NCBI GenBank assembly: GCA_949987565.1
Contig: OX465103.1
Location: 5,680,761 to 5,744,760, forward strand
From: Luidia sarsii
Lineage: Eukaryota > Echinodermata > Asteroidea > Paxillosida > Luidiidae
Reading direction: 5' to 3'
DNA: 64,000 nucleotides
This document shows, in pieces, positions 14,246-26,200 of the stretch. The notes beneath the pieces are model-generated. The model made no database searches. It saw only the letters and a program-made list of their open reading frames with translations, and had not been told where the DNA came from. Position numbers and translations under genes: made by a program. Every line of letters starts with the position of its first letter. Position 1 is the stretch's first letter.

Positions 14246-17200
14246 NNNNNNNNNNNNNNNNNNNNNNNNNNNNNNNNNNNNNNNNNNNNNNNNNNNNNNN
14301 NNNNNNNNNNNNNNNNNNNNNNNNNNNNNNNNNNNNNNNNNNNNNNNNNNNNNNNNNNNNNNNNNNNNNNNNNNNNNNNNNNNNNNNNNNNNNNNNNNNN
14401 NNNNNNNNNNNNNNNNNNNNNNNNNNNNNNNNNNNNNNNNNNNNNGAGGAATGGCCTCCTGGTGTCACTCACCATGTAGCGGGCGGGGACGACCTCGCAG
14501 AAGAGCACCAGAGGCATGGACAGGATGAGGTCTCCGAGGTAGCACCACCCATCGTCCAGGTCAGGGTAGACGGGCAGCGGCTGCATGAACCTGCGCCAGT
14601 CCATCACGTCCAGGTAGACGGTGTAGCTGGACAAGGGCAGGAAGCCAAAGGCGCCCTCGTCTGGCCGGGGAGGGAGAGGCGCCTGCGACGACGACGGTGA
14701 GGGACGCTCCGTCTTCAGGGCTGCGGCGGCGGCCGGGGTCGGCGAACCCACTGCGGGCTCGCCAGAGTCCGTCTGGCTGTCCGACTCCAGCCCCAACTCG
14801 ATGGAGGCAAAGAGGCTGGCCACAGTCTTCGGCTTGGCTCTGGCCCGGTCTGGCGCCGGGCCTTGGTCAGTCCCCGTCTCAGACTCCGGACGGTCAACAG
14901 AGCCGAGTCCCATGGCCTGACCCTCAGCTGACCGACGCTGCATCGCATCGGCGACCCTTGACCCCTGCCCGGCCATCCCGACCTCCGCCTGATTGGGCGT
15001 TCCGTCCACAGCCCAAGATGGCCCGGCTGACTGGGCAGCATACTGACCGATTGGATGGTCCAAATCCAACGGCGTGTCACCTTCAACCAATGCGCCTTGG
15101 GAATACTGTTCCAGTTTTGTGATGACTTCACTCTGATCTTCATCTCCAAATTCTTGTTTCACAGTTGGCAGTCTACTTTCTTCGTCTAATACTAAAAGCA
15201 AGAGATTTCAAAACAAATCAACATCGAATGTTAAATGAAAGATATGAAAACCAATGCTAATAATTATTAACATGCAATAAGTTTTAAAAGATGAAGAAAA
15301 AAAACAGACCTTTTGGTCATTCCTTTCAGTAAGCATTTTTTTTTTGTAATACTGTTTTTTGTAATACTTCAGATAATAAAATCTGAGCCAATTCTTAAAT
15401 ATGGAAATATCGGAAATGGAAATATTTTGGTTAAACTGACAGAGGCCGAAATGTGACATTGGCGGTCCCAGATCACTGGCGCTTCTTTGGAGCGCTGAGA
15501 AAAAGGATTAATTTCTCACCTGGCTGAGGGGCCTCAGCCACCTGTTGCTTTGGCATCCCATACACAAGGTACCAGACAAAGCGGTGAAGCACTCTTATCC
15601 TCTCCATTTTTTGCAGGCAGCCATAGACGCCTCTCGCCAGGATGTAATGTCTCTGTGACCAAGCAAGGAAAGTTGAAATGCAGAAATAAATTGGTTGCAT
15701 CAATTGCTTTGACATCTTTAAAAAAAGTATTGTTATTGTTGCTGTTGCTATTGTTCTTACTGCTGTTGTTGCTGTTGCTATTGTTCTTACTGCTGTTGTT
15801 GCTGTTGCTATTGTTCTCGCTGTTGTTGTTGCTGTTGCTAATGTTCTTGCTGCTGTTGTTGCTGTTGCTATTGTTCTTGCTGTTGTTCTTACTATTGTTC
15901 TTGCTATTGTTATTACTATTGTTCTTGCTACTGTTCTTGGTATTGTTCTTGGTATTGTTCTTGGTATTGTTCTTGGTATTGTTCTTGTTATTGCTCTTGC
16001 TATTGTTCATGCTATTGTTCTTGCTATTATTATTATTATTGTTCTTGCTATTATTATTATTGTTCTTGCTATTGTTCTTAAAATTGTTCTTGCTGCTGCT
16101 GATTGATTTGTCTTATTGTTGTTGCTAATGACGATGATGTTGATTTCATTGCTGCTATCGTTTATTGCTGTTGTTTAGTTGTTGTTGTTGCTTAGCTGTG
16201 CAGTTGTTGCTGTTGTTATTGTTGCTACTGCTGTTGTTCATGACAATGTTGATGTCATTACTGCTACTGTTTATTGATGTTGTCTAGTTGTTGTTGTCGT
16301 GGTTGTTTCGCTGCTTATTTGTCGTTGTCATTTAGTTGTTTAGTAGTTGTTGTTGTTATTGTTGTTGATTATTATGTTAATGTCAATGCAGCTGCTGCTG
16401 CTGTGGTCATTACCCCCGTCTTCTCGTTGGCCTCGCTGTCGTCAGCCTTCGACCCTTCCCCTTTGCCCCAGAGAGTGTCGTGGGTGCTGCTGGGGCCGTG
16501 GTGCCTGGGCTGCTGGCCGGCCTCCGTGGCCTCCGTGGCCCCGTGGCCAGACTGGGACCCGGCCAGCGTCTGGTACTTGGTGACCCGGTTGTCCCTGAAC
16601 ATCTTGCGCTTGCGCTTCTGGGCCTTGCGCGCCTTGCTCAGAACGGCCAGTCGCAGCTTCTAGAGAGACGGGAAGGGACGGAGACGCTTCCGTGTCAAAA
16701 AAAAAACCAGTCCACCATCTTCACCCATATCCACCGTGTTATGGAATTTCCTATAGGACACAGCAAAGCTACAAATGCCGAACTACGTGAAATTCTGTGG
16801 TCTATTTCAAGGTTTATGAAGATGATGGTGTTATCCCATTCACTATTCTCTTAATATGGTTTATGATATTTTAGATTTTCTTGTATCATAATAAAGTAAA
16901 TTTCATACTCTTTCCACTGGTATATAGTTTGTTTTGGTTTTATGTTAAGGAAAAGCTGTCATTGACAATTTTCTCTTGTAATGCACGGTGTGTCTTTTTA
17001 GTGTGATAGGGGCTTAGGCAGGAACACTATTTATGTGCTGTGACCAGTCCGGCGGATATGGGTTAAGTTCTCAAGAATACAAGAGTGCAAGTGCAAGAGT
17101 ACATGGATGACTTTTAATTATTCATTAACCTGAAAGATACAGGCAGCTTGGGGCAGGATTTGCTCCAGCAACCCCTGACTGCTTTCTAGTTCAGATGTCT

Positions 17201-20200
17201 TACCCACTTGACTCTCGAGCTGGTGGAGGTGGGGGGAGCGGGAAGGGGACTGGGAGGCCATTTTGGAGGGAAATTGGGGATGGGAATGGGTAAGAGGGGG
17301 ACCAGGAGAGGGACTCATGGGAATTGGGGATGAGGGGGAATTGGATAGGAGGCACTGGGGCAGAGTTGAGGAGTTTGTTTCCAGGGCGAGAATGGTGCCG
17401 TGTCCAGTAGAAAACAGAGCAATCATTTTGAAATAGGCACAGCAGGTCCAGTGATTCTCCAGGTAGGAGTGGGAAGCTTGAACAAAAGAGGTGATTAAGA
17501 AGTACATCAGCTGATACATGGCTGATCAAAATAAGAAAACATCGATCAGGCTGCGCTCGGATACACAGTCAAGGCTCAACTGCCGTAATGAAATCGACAA
17601 AAAAATGGGCCGCAAAGTCACAGTTAAAAAAAAAACCAGGTGGGGAGACGGGATCGAGCGGCCGACTGACTTTCTCGTTTCCTCTCACTCACCAGTTTCC
17701 TCTTCCGATTGAAGAGGGTCGGCGCCTCATCCCCCTCCTCCGGCTTGTTCTCGGCCAGGTTGGGGTGGATCATGCGGAACTTGACCTGCTGGATGGCGTG
17801 TAGCACCATGGGGTCATTCATAGCCACGTCTGCATCCGTCACAAAACTCACCTGAAGCCAACCCCCGGAAAAAGAAAAAAAAATCAAAAAAAAAAAACTT
17901 TCTTTTTTTCCCCATTCTTCAATGCAGCTTCAATGCAACGTTTTACACCCCCAAATGCTGCAAATAGGTTGTTTTTTTGTTGTTTTTGTTATGCATATTC
18001 GCCCCAAACAAGGCTATAAAGCCGCTCAAGGTTAGGGACTAAGGAAAGAAAGAGCTAGAGAGGGACTCCAGAAGAGAGGATGGACATTTCTCTTAAAAAG
18101 GGCAAAATCGTCGTAAAGGTGGGAAACATGGGAAGGGAATTCCAGAGAGAGAGGCAGAATGTGGGACAAAGCTGTTCTGATATCTCTTTGATCTACACCT
18201 CGAGAGAGAGAGTGTATGGGTGAGTGCAGGCAAACAGCCTGGTTGCTCCCTTAAATCGTTGGCTCGTCCTAACTGGGGGGGGGGGCAAGTTGGCAAGACC
18301 AGAGGAACACCCTCCATAGAAGTATTTGTAGAAAATCGACTTCAAAGACCAACATGCACATCTCAAAAAGATTTTGAGCTCAGACGGGCTTACAGTTTTG
18401 TTCATCGTTCCGTCGTCGGAAAGAACGACTGTGGAGAACTGCTTGCATAGCCCCTCATCTTCCATATTGTCCAGAATCCTGTCAAGCACCCAAAACGAAA
18501 AGACAAAAATCATCAGTGTGTCAATGAAGAGATGATTCTATTTATTTCTTTTTGTATGTATTTATTCATTTCAACAAAATAAAAACTGGCCAGGAACTTT
18601 TTGAAAAAAAATGACTTTTGGTTTTGCATCCACGGTTGAATGTTTCTGATTGGCACCCCCAACTCAGCAAAGACTAGTTGACTATTAGGGAAGGCCGCCA
18701 TCTAAGGGCTGGAAATCTCAGATGGTAAGAGCGCTGGTGTGCCAAAGACTAGTTGACTATTAGGGAAGGCCGCCATCTAAGGGCTGGATAGCTCAGATGG
18801 TAAGAGCAATGGTGTGCCAAAGACTAGTTGACTATTAGGGAAGGCCGCCATCTAAGGGCTGGATAGCTCAGATGGTAAGAGCAATGGTGTGCCAAAGACT
18901 AGTTGACTATTAGGGAAGGCCGCCATCTTAGGGCTGGATAGCTCAGATGGTAAGAGCAATGGTGTGCCAAAGACTAGTTGACTATTAGGGAAGGCCGCCA
19001 TCTTAGGGCTGGATAGCTCAGATGGTAAGAGACTGTTTACTGCTAAAAACCTTCCTTCTAAAGGCTACATAGATACCAGTTTTTCTATAAATGAGATCAA
19101 GAAATGTTGTAAAAAAAAAACAGGGCCAGGTCAAAACCACTGTGCGTTTCATTCAATAAGAGCGTTGTCTAATGTTTCTATAATTCCATAATATCTCATA
19201 CAATTCTTTGGTTACTCTTGTAAATTTAAGTTTGGGAGGTCACTCCGCCCGTCGTGTTTGGGGTTCACGACTTAATACGTCCACTGCAAAAATGGAACCA
19301 TGCATTGGCAATTGTCTAATGCTACTTTAAGAAAGCCAAGATGTACCGTTACTTTAACTTATTGCCAGGTTTTTCTTACCTTAGTTCGCTGCTTTGAGTT
19401 TACTTAGTAATCAAATTTTTGCACGTGAAAAATTGATATATCGATATTTTTGCACCCATATAAATTATGTGACCCGGCACAGCATAATGAGGAATAACCC
19501 CCACTTTTGAGATTTTGAGATTTTTTAATGATGTGAAAGAGTATACCATTAGCTTTCAAATGATATCAAAATTATTTACGTGTGAACTTTGTTGTTAATA
19601 ATACAAGGGGACTTCGCTCGTTTGTTTGGTACCAGACACAATATAGCAGCACCATTTTAATCCTCGAAAGCGGCCATTCAAAAAGGCAGGAACTTTACAT
19701 TTTCATGAAAACAGTACACAAACACTCCCCTAAAATCCTTGTTTTTTCAAGAAGACGGATTTCGGAAAAATCCTTTGGACACAATATCCTCCAATACATT
19801 AACTTTCCGAAAATACAAAAAAACACAAATTGATTTTTTTATCGAATTGAGAAGATACTTTGACTTCAGGCGGTGTTTACTCGAAAAGTGTTTTGGTGGG
19901 ATATTCCTCATGTCGCTGTGCTGGGTCACATATCGATATTTGAAAAACCCCGATATCGACAGTGCCTATCTAGTAGCTCACTAAGGTATTTTTCTGTGCA
20001 GTAAAGGTATTGCACTTGCCTCTCCACGGATTTCTTGTCGCAGATCTCGACACGGCCCTCCAGTTTTTCAGCCATTCTGAGCTCCTGCATGCAAATCAGA
20101 GTTGAGCCATTTCAGTCTTTGAGTCTCATAGTAATACACATGCAGAGAAGAACACAACAGTGGATTGAATACTCTGAGGTTGGGTGTGTATACCCATATA

Positions 20201-23200
20201 CAACCCTGTAATACCAACGGATGCTCCTGTGGTATAGTGTACCCAATAAACGAACACCCATCGAGAGATATCAATCCACACGTACCTTCAGTAGGCCAAA
20301 GCAGCCATTCTGCACCTTGTTCTTGCTCAGCAGCTCCAGGATCTTCTCCCGACGCTTCATGAATCTCAGCGACAGCATCTTCTTCATCGGCACTGGCCAG
20401 AACAAAACAAAAACCAAGAGGAAGGCAGGGGTTAGCAATTGAAAAAACATTGATCAAGTATTGGGCTTTTTTAACCCCTTGCGTACCGATGACGTCTATA
20501 ACCGTTCTGGGACCTTCAAAATTGTCCAAATGGTAGACAAAGACTTTTTAGCAATATTTATCATGACAAATAACTTTCTTGATGTCAGTTGCTCCATGAA
20601 TTGCCAGATTAGCAGTAACAATGGCGCTATTATGGGGCTTCATTGTGAATGATCGAGGAAGACAGCGTGCTGGCCAGCCCCCAACCAAAGCAGTCACTGG
20701 ACAAACTGTGGGAATGCACCCACTCCCTTTACCACAAATTGCACGCTCTGTTAGGGCCATGCAGCTGGAACTTTTGTCCGCCGGAGTGCAGGCATGTTTG
20801 CGGTCAAAGGGTAGCAGTACATACAGTTCTCGGAGTCGTGTTGCACAACCGCTCTCCATTGGACTACACACAAAAGGGCCATCTTTGAGGGCTGATAATC
20901 CCTTGACAACAGCCACACAAACTTCAAATAGTGCCACCTTTGATTCGCTGCTACAAATAGTGCACTCTGGTTGATTCCTTTTGCAGATTTATTGTTCTCT
21001 GATTGTTTTTATAGCGAGCTTTAGAAATGGCACTGTGCCGGCCATTGGCACTAAAATAATCCCGCTGACAAGGGGTTAAAGCCTGGCATTGATTCTGAGA
21101 GACAGCTTAAAGGAATAATAATGAAACTCACCTTCTGGCTGTGCTGGGGTGGATGAGGCAGTTTGCCCGTCTTTCTCATCACCAATTTTCTCAAGATTGG
21201 ATTCTTTGTTGTGTCGTACGGTGTGAAATCTGACGATGAAAACCAATGTTTAATGAAAATTAATGGATGGCCATTTTTTTTTCTGCAACCAGTAATGATT
21301 TAGAATTTTTGAAGTTCGAATATGAAAGCCTCCATTTTCACGGATTGGGGGTCTACTATCAGTCACAATAACCCTATTCAGTATGTACAGATAAGATTAG
21401 CACACCTGCAGAGGCAAAAGTCATTTTCTTCATATTTTCTTCTTAATTCATGAAAATTTCCCTATGAATCATAATTTTTTTCCAAATTTCTCATTCTACA
21501 AGATTTGTTGATTAAATTTCTGGAGATAATTCTCAAGATTTTTCTGGATAATTGTCAAGATTTTTCGGGAAAAAAATGAAAATAATTCTCAATTTTTTTA
21601 AGAAATTTGAAAATAGTTCTCAAGATTTTTCAAGAATTCAAAAACAATTCTTAAGAATTTTCAAGATTTCAAAAATAATTCTCAAGATTTGTCAAGAATT
21701 TGGAATTAATTCTCAAGATTTTTCAAGGATTCAGAAAATAATTCTTAAGATTTTTTCCAAGACAATTTTCGAGAAAATGTTCGGGACAGTATTCAAGATA
21801 ATTCTCAAGACTTTCAATTTTGTTGCCTCCGGATACAGCTGGGTCTTCCAAACATAACATAGCTGAAAAAAAAGAGTCATGGATATCCCACACAATGCTA
21901 TTCTGAGGGTCGGGGGGGGGGGGGTAGTGGGCAGGGCTGGTTTGAAGGGGATGGGTGGGATTGGTGGTTTAGGGCTGAGGGGCGAGCCACTCACTTGCGT
22001 ACTCTCTGCCTTCCCTCATCCAAGACATTGAACTTGACCATGTTGTTCTTGACCAGGACCTTGTCCACCATGAGCTGGATGAAGCGCACCTCCATCTGAA
22101 GGAGTTTCTGCATGCCCTGGGCAAGAGGTGGACCAAGGCACAATGGAATTTGTATTTTTTTTTAAAGGAATAAAAAACAAAAAATTATATGAAAAGCTGA
22201 CGTCTCAAAACGGACCTGAGGTCATTTATTGAAAGTGACCTCATCTGTCTCAAAAGTTAGAGGGCCTGACGTTTCGATCCTAGCAGGGCTTTTGAGCCTT
22301 TGAGGAAGGTCCTGCTAGGATCACAACGTCAGGCCCTCTAACTATTGAGATTCATGTACTGCGATTCATTTTAGTCAGTGAGCAGTTTGCAGCAGTTTTT
22401 TTGTATTTACTTCCTGCCATCATCTGGACAGATTCATGGTTTTTTTTCCGCTGGTGAGAAACTAATCCAATGAGGGTTTTGCCAACACGACCTGTAAATA
22501 GCACCCTACTCCTTGCCCTTCCCTTTGATCTCACCCTACCAGCTTTACTCTTTGTCCTTTGTTTCTCATCCGTGTCCTATTCACTCTCTTCCCCCTTCCT
22601 CCATGTACATGTATCTGTTTTGTCCTTGTCACTCTGCCTTTGAGAAAGGTCCTGCTAGGATTGAAACATCAGGCCCACTTAATTTTCAGTAAGCAGTTTG
22701 CAACATTTTTGTATATCACTCAATAATTTTTTTTTTTTTTTAAAGATATAATTGCAAAGATGTTGCATAACAATTGATTGCATTTCCCCCCCAAGATCAT
22801 GTTACCTCGATTTCTACATAAACTTGTGTAGTCAAGAAGCACAAAAAGGCACAGACATTGGCTATGGCTACTAATTACACACCAGTCTACCAACTACATG
22901 TACCCCAACATACTACTGGACTTCCAGCCATAGCCAGTGACTTCATACAAGGCCGTAGCCTCTGATTGTGAAGACAGTCACCACGCACTGTCCTGGGTGA
23001 CAGACTCACTGTATAATCGATGCCCGGGTGGTTGTGAATCAGGCGGTAGGTCTGGTAAGTCATGGGCAGCTCTGCCACAACACAGCTGTGTCCTGGGTCA
23101 CCTACTGTGTGGTACAGGGCATAACAATATCGCATTAGGTTCAAAATCCTTGTCACCGGCATTCTCACTGGATTCCTATTGGTAAATCTCACTGAGACGA

Positions 23201-26200
23201 TGATCAATCTTCCCATTGTAAGTCCAGTTGAAACTGTCCAGTCAACTATCCTCTCTGTTACTTCTGAGTCCAGAGGTGATTTTAGCTGGCCAACATCAAC
23301 CCAGAAAAAGTGAACTGTGGTCGATTTCATCAATCTTGAGACCAATTGATTTCATCAATCTTAAGACCAATTGATTTCATCAATCTTAAGACCAATTGAT
23401 TTCATCAATCTTGAGACCAATTGATTTCATCAATCTTAAGACCAATTAATTTCATCAATCTTAAGACCAATTAATTTCATCAATCTTAAGACCAATTGAT
23501 TTCATCAATCTTAAGACCAATTGATTTCATCAATCTTAAGACCAATTGATTTCATCAATCTTAAGACCAATTAATTTCATCAATCTTAAGACCAATTAAT
23601 TTCATCAATCTTAAGACCAATTGATTTCTTCAATCTTAAGACCAATTGATTTCATCAATCTTAAGACCAATTGATTTCATCAATCTTAAGACCAATCGAT
23701 TTCATCAATCTTAAGACCAATTGATTTCATCAATCTTAAGACCAATTGATTTCATCAATCTTAAGACCAATTGATTTCATCAATCTTAAGACCAATCGCA
23801 AGATGATGAGCAATGCACAGAAACCACATGGCCTATCACAAATTACCACGGGTTATCAATCGTATGCTGAGTTACGATGCATCGTAAGGCTTTGAAAAAT
23901 CCACCCCAGGTTACCTTTACACTTCATTATTATGCAAGAGTAGCACAGCACAAGGAAAGATCTTCTTATCATTAGGTGCTGGAGTCAACATCTCGGATCA
24001 AGCTACATCCCATAGCCTTAGATCTCAAAGGTTTGCTCATTGCCATTCCTAGTAGGGCTGCTTTCTGGAGTCAAAGTAATAATGATAATCATTATTTCCG
24101 TGGACGGTACATTAGGGAGACATTCCCATAGGGGTGTGCACAAACATTACGTCCCTATTTCTAAACATCCTCCAAACCAATTCACTTGAAATTCACACTG
24201 TGTTCTTTTGAGAGCATTCTCTATCTACTATGAATAATAATATGGACTGTAAACATGTTTTTATAAGGTAGTTGGGTCAGAAGGGAGACGCTGAAATGTC
24301 TCCCTAATGTCCTATGTACTATTGATAAATACAATGGGTCTCCCTAAGGCCCTACACAAGGGTTGATATCATTACTATTGATATTATTATCAATAAGAAT
24401 GGAGTAAATTCAATCAGGAACAAATTGCAGTCTGGTGTAGTCCACGGTGCTTACACACTGAAGTACAATCTCACAGTGTCTTAGGTTCGTTCTAGTTGAA
24501 CAGGTGATGTATCAAGGCAAAATATGAACGGCAAAGCTGGCTTCATTTGGGGAGAAAGAATCAGGAGGGAAGAATCAGGAGGGAAAAAGAGCACACGGAG
24601 CCATCTTCATGATCGTTACAATTTGAGGGTGCTCCAATCTAAGATGTGAAAACTCACAGTCATAGCTGGCGTCTTCGTCGGCGTCTTCTTTCTCTTCGTT
24701 TGGCATCTTGATGAGCTTGTAGTAGTCCGCCTGGGGAGGGAGAGGTGTTCTAACTCTTGAGGCAATGAACTTGGGCTTAGGGGTAGGGTCTGCAACTAGG
24801 GGATCCAGGGGTTAGGCTTAGGGTTAGGTGTAGGACTGGATTGGCTCGGGCTGGAGCATAAGGGTATAGGGCCTAGGGGCTTAAGGCTGGAGGGAGGGTA
24901 TGGGCGTACGGCTATGGATTAGGGCTTGGGCTAGGAATAAGACTTGGGTTAAGCTAGGGATAGTATAAATTTCATCTTTGCAAATTGAGAGGGGAGTAAA
25001 ATCAGGTCAGTCTCTCTCAAACAACTAATCCAATCTCACCCCTTGAGTCCCCTTGGCTTGTACAACCTTCACCACCTCCATTTTCTGCAGTATGATGAAG
25101 GACTTACGCATACAGGACTTGAGATCTTTGATACTCTCCTGACAGAAAGAAGAAAAAGACAATTGAAGAGAATGGTGAGGGGATGGAAGGGGAGAGGGAG
25201 TGAGAGAGGGAAGGGGAGGGGGAGAGGGAGGGAGGGGGAGGGGGGAGAGGGAGAGAGGGAGAGGGAGAGGGAGAGGGAGAGGGAGAGGGAGAGGGAGAGG
25301 GAGAGGGAGAGGGAGAGGGAGAGGGAGAGGGAGAGGGAGAGGGAGAGGGAGAGGGAAAGGGAGAGGGAGAGGGATGGGAGGGGAGAGGGGGTGAGAGAGT
25401 GGGGGAGGGGGAGGGAGGAGAGAGAGATGGAGGGAGGGAGAGGGAGTGGGAGAGGGAGAGGGAGAGGGAGTGGGAGAGGGAGAGGGAGAGAGGGAGGGAG
25501 GGGGAGGGGGAGAGGGAGAGGGAGAGGGAGAGAGAGAGGGAGAGGGAGAGGGAGAGGGGGAGGGGGTGGGAGAGGGAGAGGGAGAGGGAGAGGGAGAGGA
25601 GAGAGAGAGAGGAGAGGGAGGGGGAGGGGGAGGGGAGAGAGGGGAGGGAGAGGGAGGGAGAGGAGAGGGAGAGGGAGAGGGAGAGGAGAGGGAGAGGGAG
25701 AGGGAGAGGGAGAGGAGAGGGGAGGAGTGGAGAGGGAGAGGGAGAGGGAGAGGGAGAGGGAGAGGGAGAGGGAGAGGGAGAGGGAGGAGGGAGAGGGAGA
25801 GGGAGAGGGAGAGGGAGAGGGAGAGGGAGAGGGAGAGGGAGAGGGAGAGGGAGAGGGAGAGGGAGAGGGAGAGGGAGAGGGAGCAGGAGAGGGGAAGGGG
25901 AGAGGGAGAGGGAGAGGGAGAGGAGAGGGAGAGGGAGAGGGAGAGGGAGAGGGAGAGGGAGAGGGAGAGGGGAGAGGGAGAGGGAGAGGGAGAGGGAGAG
26001 GGAGAGGGAGGGAGAGGGAGAGGGGGGAAGAGGGAGAGGGAGAGGGAGAGGGAGAGGGAGAGGGAGAGGGAGAGGAGAGGGAGAGGGAGAGGGAGAGGGG
26101 CAGGAGAGGGAAGGGAGAGGGAGAGGGAGAGGGGAGGGAGAGGGAGAGGGAGAGGGAGAGGGAGAGGAGAGTGAGAGGAGAGGGGAGAGGAGGGGGAGGG

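Noticed and set aside
15534..16128. Poly-Asn/Ser and poly-Leu frames
   Set aside because: Translation of a TTG/CTG-type repeat within a GTF3C1 intron.
20548..20937. 129-codon minus-strand frame as a transposase
   Set aside because: Lies in a 600-bp TTAA element but shows no recognisable catalytic motif.
23085..23092. Nearer acceptors for GTF3C1 exon 8
   Set aside because: The AG before 23092 makes a TGA with the carried T, and the AG before 23085 breaks the frame. Only 23104 joins cleanly.
22887..23345. 152-codon minus-strand frame as one gene
   Set aside because: Only its part at 23010-23104 matches GTF3C1; the rest is intron read through both splice sites.
23325..23795. CRISPR-like array of regular repeats
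   Set aside because: Head-to-tail 25-bp units with no spacers, in an animal intron.
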